64,000 nt of DNA. Source: Mixophyes australis (lineage: Eukaryota > Chordata > Amphibia > Anura > Limnodynastidae). The stretch is from assembly GCA_036250195.1 (NCBI GenBank), contig JAVHZZ010000003.1, positions 53,187,521 to 53,251,520 of the forward strand. The letters run 5' to 3'. The translations under genes and the position numbers were made by a program. Numbering within the stretch: position 1 is the first letter of the stretch; each line of letters starts with the position of its first letter. The notes beneath the pieces are model-generated. The model was not told where the DNA came from, made no database searches, and saw only the letters and a list, made by a program, of their open reading frames with translations. Below are positions 33,201 through 46,418 of the stretch, one piece after another.

Positions 33201-34401
33201 ACATTGGAAATTCTTTCTCGTGCCGTGTGGTGGCCCTCATTATCTGCGGATATCAGAGACTTTGTCCTCTCCTGTGAGACTTGTGCAAGGAGTAAGGTCC
33301 CCAGGAACTCTCCTTCAGGCCAGCTTGTTCCGTTGTACATTCCCTCAAAACCTTGGACACACTTATCGATGGACTTCATCGTTGATCTCCCATTCTCTGC
33401 AGGACATAACACCATATGGGTGGTTGTAGATCGATTCAGTAAAATGTCCCATTTCATACCGCTAACCAGACTTCCCAGCGCTAGAGATCTCTTTGTCCAA
33501 TATATATTTCGACTCCATGGTCTTCCTGTTGATATTGTCTCAGATCGTGGCTCTCAGTTTGTTGTGCAGTTCTGGAAATCTTTCTGTACCCTTCTTGGAA
33601 TCAAAATCAGCCTTTCATCTGCATACCACCCTCAATCTAATGGCCAAACTGAGAGGGTTAACCAGTCCCTGGAGCAGTTTCTACGATTATACACCACAGA
33701 ATTCCACGACAACTGGTCCTCTCTGTTACCCTGGGCAGAATTTGCGTACAACAATTCCTGTCACTCATCCACTCATACTTCTCCGTTCTACTGTAATTTT
33801 GGTTTTCACCCCAGATCTAATTCCTTGTACTCGCTCAAGTCCGCTGGTATTCCGGAGATTCGCTCCACCGCCAGGGATCTCAAAGTCATCTGGAAAAAAG
33901 TGCAGTCATCATTGAGACAAGCCTCATTTTTTGCAAAAAAAAAATTTGGACCGCCACCGTACCACCTGCTCCCTCAAAGTGGGCCAGAAAGTGTGGCTGT
34001 CTGTACGCAATATTAGGCTCAGACAGCCTTGCAATAAACTGGGACCTAAATTCATCGGTCCTTTCCTCATTATCAAAAAGATTAATTCAGTAGCCTTCAG
34101 ATTGAAAATCCCTGGTTCCTTGAGGATCCCTAACACATTCCATTGCTCTCTGCTTAAGCCTGTGTTATATCCAAATCAATCCCAGTCTTCCAGTTCGCCG
34201 GTGCGGAGCATGGACAAATACATTATTCATAAGATCCTCGATTCTAAGAGAGTGCAGGGGCAGGTGCACTTCCTAGTTCAATGGAGGAATCGTGGTTTAG
34301 AAGAGCGGTCCTGGATTCCGCAAAGACGGCTTCATGCTTCCAAACATTTGAGGAGTTCTTCAAAAAAATTCCTAGCAAACCTGGGTGTCGGGGATCCTTA
34401 A
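30265..34401 (+). pseudogene. Gag-Pol of second chromovirus (broken)
   Basis: The first ORF (30265-31830, 521 codons) fuses Gag and protease. Gag zinc knuckle C-L-Y-C..H..C lies at about residues 261-274 and protease I-D-S-G-A-A-G near residue 318. A one-base insertion before an A9 run (31828) shifts the frame into RT, which carries Y-L-D-D near 32157 and an in-frame TAA at 32099-32101. Further shifts lie near 32235 and 32590. RNase H and integrase run open from 32598 to 34016, with D-D-E landmarks M-D-F-I-V-D, S-D-R-G-S-Q-F and N-G-Q-T-E-R. A slip in an A-run near 33940 moves into the tail frame (33931-34401), which holds a chromodomain (about 34215-34350). It is younger-looking than the 1-14355 element, with fewer lesions. 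Confidence 0.92.
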
Positions 34402-34428
34402 CCCCTCCTCAAGGGGGAAAGGGGCTAC

Positions 34429-35130
34429 TGTCACGAGACGCGACGGTACTCACAGCCGCTGCGGCTCGCTTCTGGCTTCCCCTTGCGTCTCGGCCGTCAC
34501 CTTGATGACCGGGACGTCATCTCTGCTTCCTTCCCGGCCGTTGCCTTCGCTTCTTCTGTAGCGCTGCGTCCCGGCTGTGCTGGAAGCCGGGCGCATGCGC
34601 GCAATAGGCAGCCTGTGGGCTGATTAATGAAGGGGGCTTGGCCCAGTGATTACTACCCCCTGTGGGCCTTTACAGATCTGGTCTTTGATTGGTGGCCACC
34701 AGTATTTAGAGCAGTGATATCTGCAGCCTCACTGCCGGTTATAGCTTCTGTTGCCAGTCTGCTGACCTGCTCTGTGCCTTGTTCCTGTCCGTTATATATT
34801 CTGTTGGATTGCCCGTGTATGACCCCTTGCCTGGATTTGGACCCTGCGTGTGTTTCTTGTGACCCCGACGTCTGGCGTGTTTACCGACCTTCCTGTTTGC
34901 CCGTGACCCTTGACCTCGGCTTGGTTTATTGGATTTGCTGTCTGCTGCCGGCCCTTGACCCGTGCCTGGACCTCACTCCGCTTTCCTGGGTTCTCCCCAG
35001 CCGGTAGGCACTTCACGACCCTCTGTCAGTCTGCGGCCAAGTCTGTCCCCACCACTAGGGGCTCCAGTGAACACCTGACTGGCAGAGCAGACTCCGGGTT
35101 GTGCAGTATCGGCTAGGGGGGTTCCTAACA
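34429..35130 (+). mobile_element. 3' LTR of second chromovirus
   Basis: TGTCACGAG...CCTAACA, 702 bp. It follows a purine tract (AAGGGGGAAAGGGG) and is followed by GGCAA (35131-35135), matching 29526-29530. Divergence from the 5' LTR is concentrated in the first 120 bp by eye. Confidence 0.92.
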
Positions 35131-35310
35131 GGCAATCATACTTCAGATAGAAAGTCAACGATTTCACAAATGATGGAAAGTCCCAATGAGCACGCCGGTT
35201 CATGTGTGCACACTTACACAATTTACCTTCAGATCTGTGATCTTCATCTGTCATAACCATCTGCTGATAAGATCGTGAGTGTACAAACTCTACAGATTTC
35301 TACTTACACA
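35131..35310. other. Flank of second chromovirus, no gene
   Basis: With 29511-29525 (GGGTACACACCAA) this looks like one older repeat split by the chromovirus. I could not define its ends. Confidence 0.4.
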
Positions 35311-37334
35311 GATGGACCCTGATAAGGTCTCTGCTATTTTGGATTGGACTCAGCTCTAGGCGATTTAGAGATTTATAGTTTTTTTAAACTATTACTGACA
35401 ATTTATTAAGGAGTTCTCGACTATCGTCGCACTCATCACGGGATTAACCAGGCTAATCCTATAGTCTGGTCCCAGGAGGCGGTATCAGCTTTTCTTACTT
35501 TAAAGAAGGCCTGCTCTTCTGCCAATGTTCTTGTCCAACCTGACCAGAAACGACCTTTTTTCGTTGAAGTAGACACCTCATCTATTGGTATTGGTGCGGT
35601 ACTCTTTCAAAAATCCTCCACTGGCATTCACACTCCATGTGAATTTTTCTCTAGGCAGTTTCTTCCCAGTGAATGCAACTACATCGGGGACAAAGAGCTT
35701 CTAGCTGCTAAATCTGAACTTGAAGAATGGCGTCATTTATTGGAGGGAGCTCTTCATACAATTACCATTTTCACGGATCATAGAAATCTTGTATATATCC
35801 AGAGGCCCACTGTTTTAACCCTCAACAGGCTCGTTGGGCATCCTTCTTTGCACGGTTCAACCTGGTCCTTACTTTCTGTCCCGGAGTCAAGAACAGCCGA
35901 GCGGACGCCCTTTTACGTTCTTTAGACGATTCTGACCGTCTGACACCTTTGGAGCCTCAACCTATCAGCGATCCCTCCAGTATTATAGCACTTACCAGAG
36001 CTAAGACCTGTAGTCGTCCTCTTGGTCGATCCTTTTTGGAACCCCATTTAAGACTCAAAACTTTACGTTGGACCCACTGTTCTCGCACTGCTGGTAATGC
36101 GGGAGTAAAGAAGACTACTGCATTACTTTGTCGTCGGTTCTGGTGGATCTCTATTCACTCAGACATTCGCAAATTTATTGCTGCCTGCACTACCGGTGCC
36201 CCACATAAGACTTCCAGAAGAGTTCCTGCCGGTTTGTTCCACCCCCTACCTATTCCTAACTCCCCCTGGGAAAGTTTCTCCATGGATTTTATCACAGACC
36301 TGTCTTCCAGTGCTTGGTATAATACCATCTGGGTTGTCATCGACAGGTTCTCCAAAATAGCCCACTTTGTTGCGTTATGTGGCTTGCCTTCTGCTAGGCA
36401 ATTAGTTGTTACCTTCATTAAAGAGATTTTTAGGATCCATGGATGTCCTAAACAGATCATCTCCGATCGTGGGGTCCAATTTACTTCTCGTTTTTGGAGA
36501 GCATTTTGTAAAGTCCTAGGCATGGACTTAAAGTTCTCATCCGGGTATCACACCCAAACTAACGGCCAAACATAGCGAATTAATCAGTACCTAGAGACTT
36601 TCCTTCGGTGCTTTTCTTCTGAGAATCAGAACAACTGGTCTCCGCTCCTTCCGTGGGTCCGAATTTTCTCAAAACAAGCATGTCCATGAGTCTACATTAT
36701 TTTCTTCCTTCTTCACGGTGTTTGGAACCCATCCTATTTTTCCTGATCCTATTGTTTTCTCAGGTTCCTCTGTTCCCGCTGCTGATTTTATTTTCTCCTT
36801 CGAAAGTTTTCGCTCATTTGGTCTCGGACGAGAACAAAATTGCTTAAAGTCACCAAACATCATAAGACATTTGCTGATCGTCCACGGAGACCTATGCCCA
36901 TCCTTTCTGTAGGGGACCAGGTGTAGCTATTCACCAGAAATCTGAAACTCAAAGTACCCTCTATGAAGCTGGCACCTCGCTTTATTGGACCTTACCTCAT
37001 TTCACAGGTTATCAATCCTATGTTACAAGTTGAGATTACCTCTTTCTCTCAAGTGTCATAACACTTTTCACGACTCTTTGTTGCGACCATCGTGGCTCAA
37101 CAAATTCTTCCAACCTCCATCTCGCCCTGCACTCATCCTGTCTTCCTCGGGTGAGGAATATGAGATTAGTTGGATCTTGGATTCTCGCACACTGCATGGT
37201 CGCCAACAATTCTTGGTTCACTATTGGTGCTTCGGTTCTGAGGAGAGGTCTTGGGTGGATAAAGTGGATCTACACGCCCCTTGGTTACTCAAAGAATTTC
37301 GTAAACAACGGACAGAGAGGAGAGGAGGGTATAC
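35311..37334 (+). pseudogene. Third chromovirus, 5'-truncated Pol
   Basis: It begins inside the end of reverse transcriptase (near 35311; F-L-N-Y-Y near 35375). RNase H is recognisable from V-E-V-D-T-S-S (35564) through L-L-E-G-A-L-H. Integrase spans about 36060-36575, with M-D-F-I-T-D, S-D-R-G-V-Q-F and a stop (TAG) at 36573-36575 in place of the catalytic-Glu region. The tail holds a chromodomain (about 37156-37300). Many stops and shifts are present. Gag, protease and most of RT are missing. It is related to, but clearly distinct from, the other two elements. Confidence 0.88.
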
Positions 37335-37963
37335 TGTCAGGCACTATCCCAACGCTTTGTCAAGGGACGTCTACCTGTCACTTCCCCTGCCTGGCAACCA
37401 GATGCGATACTTCCGGCCGTACCACCGGTCCTGTTGCGCATGCGAGTCCCGTTGCGACGCTATTCGGATCTCCGGCAGTGGCTGATGACATCACTCCGCT
37501 TCTTTTTCATTGGCTCCCTGCGCTATTTAAAGCAGACTTTGGCACCAGTATTGGGTCATTGCTGCTCCAGCGTTCCTTTGTATCACTTGGCTTGTTGTGA
37601 CTATTCTCCTGCTCCTCTATATTTCCTATTGACCCAGGTAGTCTGACCACGCTATTGGATTCTCCCTGTGCCTTTATCCACTGGAAAGTTACCAACCTAG
37701 TGCGCCTGACCACTGACCATTCTATTGGATTTCTCCCTGTGTACCTTCGTTGCCAGCACATCACTGAACCGGCTCACCTTACTACTCTTTCTTGTATCTC
37801 GCTATACAGCTCAGTAAGGTACCACGACCTGTGTGTCTCCTGCAGAAAAACACATACCTCCTTGTGGGGTTTCTGGAGAAGACCAGGGGGCATGTTAGAC
37901 TCCGCACCCTCTACTTGAGCTGCGCCAACGTTAGCAGGTATTCCTCGTATCAGAATTGTGACA
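37335..37963 (+). mobile_element. 3' LTR of third chromovirus
   Basis: TGTCAGGCAC...ATTGTGACA, 629 bp, after a purine tract. ATTGG and CTATTTAAAGC near 37510-37535 form a promoter like those of the other gypsy LTRs here. Confidence 0.85.
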
Positions 37964-38037
37964 CTGTGTCTCGATTCATCCAAGCAAGTTTTTTTTACAA
38001 ATGGGTAGATACATAATTCTGAATACATCTAAGTGCT

Positions 38038-38379
38038 AAGTGGATAGCACTTCTGCCTCATAGCGCTGGGGTCATGAGTTCAATTCCCGACCATAGCCTT
38101 ATCTGTGTAGAGTTTGTATGCTCTCCCTGTGTTTGCATGGGTTTCGTGGGTTTCCTCTGGGTCCTCTGGTTTCCTCCCACACTCCAAAAACATACAAGTA
38201 GGTAAATTGGCTGCTATCAAAATTGTCCCTGGTCTCTCTCTGGCTGTCTGTGTGTATGTTAGGGAATTTAGACTGTAAGCTCCAATGGGGGCAGGGCCTG
38301 ATGTGAATGAGTTCTCTGTACAGCGCTGGGGAATCAGGAATCAGTGGCTCTATATAAATAAATGGTGATGATGATGATT
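38038..38379 (+). mobile_element. tRNA-derived SINE with L2-like tail
   Basis: The 5' part has a tRNA-like head with a B-box-like GAGTTCAATTCCCGA (38075-38089). The core contains CGTGGGTTTCCTC..CTCCCACACTCCAAAAACATAC. The 3' end (CTGTAAGCTC..CAGCGCTGGGG..) resembles the L2 LINE tail in this window and ends in (ATG)n/(GAT)n. Such SINEs are moved by their partner LINE. Confidence 0.8.
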
Positions 38380-39653
38380 TGAATATTACCTATGTAGTGC
38401 CCCTGATTTGTGTATAGTGACCAGTTATTAGTGTTTGATACAGTGTAACTTGACTGCTATACAGGGTTTAATATAACACACCCCCAACTTGCAAAACCAG
38501 TCAAAACAATGCTTACATGAGCAGGGCTGTCAGTTAACAGGCTCACTGTGTTGGGAGGGGGGGGGGTCATAAAACTCTGTATAGCAGTCAATTCACACAA
38601 GTCAGGGTCAGTTCACTTATACATACTGCCATTTGTATGTATAATAATACCAACATAGTTAAGAATATGAATCTAGAAACATGGAAGCTAGTCGTTTTTT
38701 CTTTTAAACATACAGTTTAATAAAATTTTGAAGATACACAATTAAAAAAACATTTAGAAGGAAAGATAAAAACATACAGAAAATATAATAGAAGACTACA
38801 AACACAGCACTTCCAATCTGGAAATCCTCGATCTCGAAACTATGACGACCACCAAGCACAGTGGGGTCTGGATTTACTATACATCAAGATCTGGTTTATA
38901 CATCTAGTTAAAAAAAGAACACTTTTCAAAAATATATTCTGATTATTAAAAATGAAAGTTACATACACTGCAATATGCCTTGGATTGAAAGAGGGAGAGC
39001 TCAAAATATTGGAAACATCGGTGACGGGACTAAGGTTGGGCAGAAGAGGCAGCAGCAATGGGCTCAGCAAGGCTTGTGGGAGCAGATCTAAAACCGAACA
39101 AACTTGATTTGCTTAAGCGGAAGAGCAAGAGAATTCTCACCAGGGAGAACCTCTTGCCTTTCTGGCCTTTAATACATACAACATGGTATACTATATATAA
39201 TATATATGTTTGGGTAGAGTCAATTAATCATATTTTTTTTCTTTGACATGGGAGCCACAATACGCTATCCCATCTACGGTGGACTATAGTACATGATCCT
39301 TTATTTTTGTCACAAATTATTTTTAATTGCCCAGTTAATAAAATATAACTACGTTTTTGCCAATGCAGTCCGCAAATGATACAATTGACAAAAAAAGGAA
39401 TTGTTTTAGTGTTGCAAATACAAATTTACAACACTTAATACAATCAATAAAAATGTGCTTGTGTGATATAACTTAACAGACATAACATTTTCAAGAGAGA
39501 AAACTGGGGCTTGACATAGAACGCAACCCTGGGAGACTGCAAACTATGAAATCAATTTAATGAAAAGGGAATAATAAAAGATATACATAATATTAAAGTA
39601 GAATACAATGACAAACCAAGCTTCCAACGGAACGCCCCCCACAGATGTTAGAC

Positions 39654-39801
39654 CAGGCCTGGCCAACCTGTGGCTCTCCAGGTGTTGTGAAACTACAAGC
39701 CCCAGAATGCTCTACCCATAGATAGCCAGTGAATAACTGGAAGGGCATGCTGGGGCTTGTAGTTTCCCAACAACTGGAGAGCCACAGGTGGGCCAGGCCT
39801 G
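39654..39801. mobile_element. hAT-type MITE
   Basis: 148 bp with inverted ends CAGGCCTGGCC/GGCCAGGCCTG, nearly palindromic throughout. It is flanked by a perfect 8-bp target duplication TGTTAGAC (39646-39653, 39802-39809), the hAT signature. Confidence 0.9.
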
Positions 39802-39964
39802 TGTTAGACAATCATTTTCTTTAGTGAACATTTAGTAATTTGCTTTGTGTTTTTTCAGGGTAGTATCCACATAACTAACCTGATCAGCATGCACTATAGC
39901 TGCCCACACACACATACACGAGCAGGGCTAGGCTGGTTTCTGCTTAGCTATCGCCTGTTGTGTG

Positions 39965-40090
39965 AGCCTATAATAACTAACTAAATCAACCAATCAGATT
40001 CTGTCATTCTATAGTGCTGGTTAAAAAGTTAATGTAAGATTCTGATTGGTCGCTATAGGTAACAACAGTTTTCTAGGTACCAATTTCTTG
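39965..40090. mobile_element. Decayed CCAAT-arm MITE relative
   Basis: Inverted pieces AACCAATCAGATTCT and AGATTCTGATTGG face each other over about 60 bp. The ends are not clear. Confidence 0.5.
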
Positions 40091-40515
40091 GGGCAATTTA
40101 CATACGTGATAATGGTGTCTCATACTTATTGTTTTTATAAAGTTACATTAATAAATAAAAAGATTAAGCAGTGGTATTTGAAGATAAAAGACACCTGAGG
40201 CCATTTTGTGTTGTGGACAACATGGCTGTCTGTAATGCACTGCAGCAGCTAAAATGGAGGTGTGTGTGAGGCACAATTGGTAGGTCGGCTCATATAATGA
40301 CAGAGCAGAAACTGAAGCACGTGGGCAATTAAATGGACTGATGACTCAGACGTCTGCAACGAAGGTATTGTGCAAAAACCTACCAGCAAATAGCTATTTT
40401 AAAATCATAAAAGAAAATAATTATCTTTGCATGGAGGGTATGATCAGACCTACGCTATAGTTACAATGCTTCAAGCACTCAGATGTACTAAATGCCAATG
40501 TCTATGTAACATTTA

Positions 40516-40704
40516 GGGGGAGATTAAATTCGGCGCGAGATGCCGCTGAACATTGTCTCGATGTTCGAATGCGCATATTGCCGCCTATTATGCTAAGGAA
40601 TCTCCACTCATTTTTATGTGCAGTTATATCGGACGGTAAAAAAAATGAGCAGCGATTTCAGCATGGACATAAAATTATGTGTTCTGGAGAATTGAATATC
40701 CCCC
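40516..40704. mobile_element. 189-bp MITE, 3-bp TTA target duplication
   Basis: GGGGGAGATTAAATTC...GAATTGAATATCCCCC, flanked by TTA (40513-40515, 40705-40707). Similar ends to 43469-43657 and 59537-59739. Confidence 0.8.
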
Positions 40705-41620
40705 TTAGGCTAAGAGCTCTAGTATTTACATACACAGACCATGGTGTGTTTATCTGCTGTGCTTTGCGATTACACAGATTGTACAATATATTTTAGTACT
40801 TAGTTTTACAGCATTCCTGAGTGTCTATTGCTGAATTAGCCAATTAAACTGTGTCTGTAAGGACTCGGACACACTGCCTTGTAGTCTGTGTCTAAAACCG
40901 TTCACCACATGAGGACGTAATAAAAGATTAAGGGGTGCAATGTTATCGTATCTGCAGCAGAATGTTGTGTGATGCCTATGGGGTCAGCAGCATCTGAGAG
41001 GACTGTGCCCCGGCTAATGAATCAAATGCAACCGATCCCCGCAGACATTAGCCCCAACTCCAAAACTATAAAGAGACTGTAATAGCATTACGACTGTTAG
41101 TCCAAGCTGATTAGACATTCCCTTCTTCTAAACAAGAACAACAATAATGTCACCACTATGTACAGTAAAACAGACAGTACTTACATGGGGGAGAGAAATT
41201 AGTAGTACATGGAATCTGTTTTACTATTATCCATATTCTTAGCTCAGTTGGCTCATTTCCCTAGAAAGGCCAAAAAAAATAGTTGAGTATTTATGATTGT
41301 TTTCTTAATTGTGCTTTTTGTATGCATTTTCTATTGACTGACCCAATGATTCAAAAGAATTCTAGAGTACAATATAAATACAAAACTCAGGAAAATAAAT
41401 GTTGTAGAAAAAAAAAGCAGGCATAATTCAGGAATATGTAACAAATAATAATAATAAGAAACTAAAAAAGCAATAACATTCATCTGCTTTTTTTTTTTTT
41501 TTTTACACATGGCTGAGGAGTGAATTGGTGTATCCTCAGTCAGTCACAATATATCAGTATCAGTGACAGAGGTCACCTCTCTGTAAGGTAAGACTGTACC
41601 CAGTTTCTAAACAAGACTAA

Positions 41621-41788
41621 GGGGCTTATTTAGTAAGATGGTGCAAAAGTCAATGATGAGCCGTAACCCATACCAATCGGGTATCATTTATTATTTATTA
41701 CTCTGCCTAAACTACTGTTAAATGCCGATATCTGATTGGTTGCTATGGATTACAACACATAATTGCACTTTGCTGTTCAATAAGTCCT
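41621..41788. mobile_element. 168-bp MITE, TAA target duplication
   Basis: GGGGCTTATTTAGTAAG...TTCAATAAGTCCT, flanked by TAA on both sides. Contains TCTGATTGGTTGCTATGG, linking it to the CCAAT-arm family. Confidence 0.7.
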
Positions 41789-43053
41789 TAAGTCTCACAC
41801 AGTTCAAAACCGATTTAAATATTGCAAATAATTAGCAATTACTTCCAAAAAACAAGTTAAATACGCATGCTTGTCCTGCAACAGTCACTGAGGTGGATGC
41901 ACTCTTCAGTCATACTATAACTTATTAATTGTATTTTGTTATTTGATTATTCTTGTGTTCTCATGTCATATACTAAAGCTACATTTTATGCTTCGTTTAC
42001 ACTGACATGCTATGCATTGCATGTCCATAGCTTATTGAGCCCTGTCCGCAATGGCTGCTGCACAAGTGCCAAAACAATTCAGCCAAGTCCGTTCACTCCT
42101 TATAACTTGGGGATCAGTGGCGGCACTACCATTGGTGAAGCAGGTACGGAGCACCAGGACCCTTGGAGATGATGGGGTCTGCTCCACCTGGAACTAGCGA
42201 GGTGTGGGCCCCGGTTCCTTCCTCTCTGGTTCTCTGCACCGGGGGCCATAGCTTGCTAGCTCCACCTCTGTTGGGGATAATTGATAAACTATACTGTGAT
42301 TTAACCATCACTTCACAATTGCACAATGTTAAAGAACACTCATTTTAGTAGTAAATAGATTCCTTTTCCAACGTCTTATGCTATAGTGGAAATAGAAAGA
42401 ACTTTATACATCATGAGGGAAGGAATCAATAAGGATCATTTATGAAAGTGCAAAGATCTGGCTCCTGCAGTGAAAATGACATTTGTGTCTGGTTTTGCAG
42501 CAATGTTCCCAGTTTAGTACAAGACGCAAATTTTGCACATGGAAATGGTGACGTGAAAAATGCATCACATAAAATCACTTTTTTCTCCTCACATCCTTGG
42601 AGATGCCGGCATCAGGCTGTACTTTCACCTTCCAGACACCCTTTATACAGGACAGTGTATTCCTAGGTGCACGCCAACCAATGCAATCAAAATAAAATTC
42701 ACATACAACTGACACGTAATAAAGACAGGCCGATGTCTTAGTACTTATCATTAATTTAAAACATAACTGAGGTAAAACAGAGAAGTATCTTAGAAATATA
42801 TGAAAAGTTGAAGTAAATGGAACCACACAAAGTGGTTGTAAAACAAACTCGGAAGTGATATTTACACGCATTTCCAGTCAGATACAGTTTATAACTCCAC
42901 TAAAGTAGGCCGAGATTGATTTTATGGGGGGCAGTTCTCAAAAACAGAATGTAGGCAGACACCTATGTATCCACAGGGTGGACAATAAGGAGCAGTGGCG
43001 CACAATGAACATGTATGTGTGCCCTTGTATTTTGCACTTTTAGAAAAGACAAT

Positions 43054-43228
43054 GGGGTATATTTACTAAACTGCGGGTTTGAAAAAGTGGAGATGTTGCC
43101 TATAGCAACCAATCAGATTCTAGCTGTCATTTTGCAGAATGTGCTAAATAAATGACAGCTAGAATCTGATTGGTTGCTATAGGCAACATCTCCACTTTTT
43201 CAAACCCGCAGTTTAGTAAATCTAGCCC
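43054..43228. mobile_element. Palindromic MITE, CCAAT-arm family
   Basis: 175 bp, GGGGTATATTTAC...GTAAATCTAGCCC, flanked by AAT (43051-43053, 43229-43231). Near-perfect inverted arms. Confidence 0.88.
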
Positions 43229-43468
43229 AATGTGTTTTGGTTCACTCACATAATTACTTTTCCACTTAAATGACATACAAGGGGCATATCAGGTGAGTTC
43301 AAACTACAGTGTGCACTTTGGTCAGCTTTTATTGCTGTGCTGCCAGGGCACATAGAGGAAATCAGTGCCATTTATATACAGTATATAGATATATAAATAC
43401 AATATATAGATATATAAAATATGTGCATAATATCTAGTGATATAAAGTAACTATCAGAAAGACTCTCT

Positions 43469-43657
43469 GGGACATATTCAATTGTTTGTTTTCTGCGCCG
43501 CGGAAAAACTATTACCGTTAATACGGTAATAGTTAGCTGGATTTCAGCGAGAAAATTACCGTATTAACGGTTTTTACGTGCACTATTACCATAGTAACGG
43601 TAATAGTGCGACGAGCACGAGATTTTCGGCATTTACGCCGACAATTGAATATGCCCC
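43469..43657. mobile_element. 189-bp MITE, TCT target duplication
   Basis: GGGACATATTCAATTG...CAATTGAATATGCCCC, flanked by TCT (43466-43468, 43658-43660). The interior holds several copies of TTACCGTTA-type words in both orientations. Confidence 0.82.
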
Positions 43658-43783
43658 TCTATATCTATACTTAGCTGATTTCTGAGCTTCTCAAAAGCCG
43701 ACTCTCTGTCACCTCTCCCCAGCTGATACAGCTATCCATTATTATGATGCATTTTCAGTTCTGTGGGGGGAAAAAAACACTAA

Positions 43784-43958
43784 GGGCTAGATTTACTAAA
43801 CTGCGGGTTTGAAAAAGTGGAGATGTTGCCTATAGCAACCAATCAGATTCTAGCTGTTATTTATTTAGTGCACTCTACAAAATGACAGCTAGAATCTCAT
43901 TGGTTGCTATAGACAACATCTCCACTTTTTCAAACCCGCAGTTTAGTAAATATACCCT
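43784..43958. mobile_element. Palindromic MITE, CCAAT-arm family
   Basis: GGGCTAGATTTAC...GTAAATATACCCT, flanked by TAA (43781-43783, 43959-43961). Same family as 43054-43228, only 555 bp away. Confidence 0.85.
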
Positions 43959-46418
43959 TAAGTGTTGTTGTTATTCCATTAAAATACAATAATAAGAGTT
44001 GATCATGGTCCTTACTGTATTTTGGTGTTCTACAGTACCGGCTCTAATCTGACAGCGACTCTAGGAACACCGAGACCCCAAAGTCTTCAACATGATGAGC
44101 TGAATATGTGCTTATCCCACAAAATTGCTGCCTCCACCGTATGCAGATGACAGGCCTACTATCATAAAGTATTGGCAGACGCTCCCTAGGAAGGGCTCTG
44201 CCAAGGTTAAATTCTACAGTCAGGTGTAAAGTGCGATTAGATTGCGACTTCTCCGCAGACTCTACCTTGGGTGGTGTAGATTTTATTCCAGGGCATTTTC
44301 TTTCCTTGCCCGCCCAAACTCAATAAGTCTGTGTACAGAGAAATCCCATGCAAGGTGTTCTGTGAATAGTGGTAAAATAGTCTTTGCAAATATAGCAATT
44401 AAAATTTTTGCAGAAATAGTCGCTAAAATGTCACAATCAGCGAAATGATTAACATTATGGGCAATTTAAAAGGCACCGAAAATGTCATAGTCAAATGCCA
44501 ATTAAGAGCAGGATTTAAGTGCAAGGAACGTGTAAAAAATGCATGTACCGCTTAAGTCTGTTAGTGCTGATTTGTGCTAGCTGCTCAGAGCAAAGAGGAG
44601 CACGTTTGCACCCAATTTTTTCATTTTTCAGTCCTGGATAAAATATGGAAACACCTTTTGTGGCTAAGCAACTCCAAGTATCTTCATGGCGACAGTGTAA
44701 TGATACTGACCTCATTACTAATATTAATTATATAATTATTGCTGAAATATAACATCTACTTCCATTGAAAGAGATACAATCTTTGGGGCATATTTTGCAG
44801 GAGCTTCAGATCAGATCAACATAGTCCATTAAAATAAAAGTAAAATTAAAGCAAAAAGCAACAATCTATCATTTAACTGCATAATAACTACCATCAGGGG
44901 TGTCCCATGAAAAGGCAAAATCAACAGTTTATCTGAGCTTTACCCATTCTCCCCCCATGAAGCCATCACTTTACAATGGCTGCAGATGGAGGTGGGTGGG
45001 GCTGAATGACGAAACCAACCCGAAGCTGCAATCTGTGTGATAGCGGCTTCTGATTGGCCCTCTTGCACCCATTCCCCAGAGTGTCATAGCCCAGATTTTC
45101 AGCCAAGGCTGTGAGAGAAAACATGGAGCTCTGGCAAAAACAGCTGCATGAAACAGCCTTATGTCTGAAATACAGCACTTTTTTGCAACTAAGCATATCT
45201 CCCAACCGTCCTAATTTAGGCGGGACAGTCCTGATTTGAGAGGTCTGTCAAGCCATCCGAATCAGGACAGCTCCGCCCCCTGGGTGGGAATGTTGGGAAG
45301 TAGTGACTGTTTACTGCTGCTCTGCATGGCACCAGTGCGTACGGCAATGACAGTATTTGGAGAGGAGGACTTCAAAAGAGCAAGACACGCCCCCGGGGTA
45401 AGGCCAGACCTCCATCTTGAAGTGGCCATACCCCCTGTTCCTATGAGGGATACTCAAATGTTGGAGGTATTAATTACATTATTACTGTGTTCCACAGCTC
45501 TGAGTGTTAATGCCTGGCTCTCTACCAAGGACTGTTGCTAAACAGCATATAGTTTAAACAGCATACATAAGTGATGTATTTTAATAATAAGATACTAAAG
45601 CAAAAATATATGTATATTCCTAATAATTATTTAATCCACTGGGGTGATGTAAATTTGAAAAGCAATTGGCGTTACTGAATATACCCTCATCATGCACTGA
45701 CCTATGCACATAATTATTGTTTATAATAATAAAAAAAAGGTTTCCTAAAGGACAGTCTTACGATGAAATGATTAAACCCTCCTATAATCCTAATAGTTCA
45801 CCATACACAAGTCATTTTCACATTCAGTCTTTCAAAATTTACAATCAAAATGGTAAAGGGTGATTTACATTGAACCAATTATGTCGTACAAGATGAATGG
45901 AAAAATTGTCACTCGTTGAAATAATTGTTTTGTATCTGATTCCAAATGTGTGCAGGAAATTGGCAGCTGAATTAAAGACCAAGCCCCAGTAAACACAGCA
46001 TTATTTTAACGTGTTTACCGCACATTCTCAAAGCATATTAAACGTACTTTGAGTAGTTAATAATCTTGCAAGTGAATGGAACTGCACATACTTCCCGATA
46101 CGTTTTGTTTTGTCAGTTTGACATAACCTGCAGTGTTCAGATGCATGAATACTTGATAAAATACAATGAATTCTATAGGAACCCTCATTAATTTAGTGCA
46201 TCATACACTATGCTGATGGGAAGCTTTGAGACGCAGTAATGAATGCACTTTGCTAAAACAAAGACCAAGTACAAGGTGTTATCTATGCTTTTAACTTATT
46301 TTAGAGTTGTTTTAGAACGCCCTTGTGTACAAGACCTAAATGTGATATCATATCATGTACATGACAAGAATATATGATAATGTCTTCATTAAATATGTTG
46401 TTAGGGATTAATGATAAC
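43959..46418. other. Intergenic stretch without gene
   Basis: AT-rich. Only a short palindromic repeat near 45190-45305 (CCCAACCGTCCT..GGAATGTTGGG) stands out. No exon or long ORF is credible. Confidence 0.6.

Noticed and set aside
38060..38110. tRNA gene
   Set aside because: Only a B-box-like segment is present, followed by SINE core and tail; no full cloverleaf is seen.
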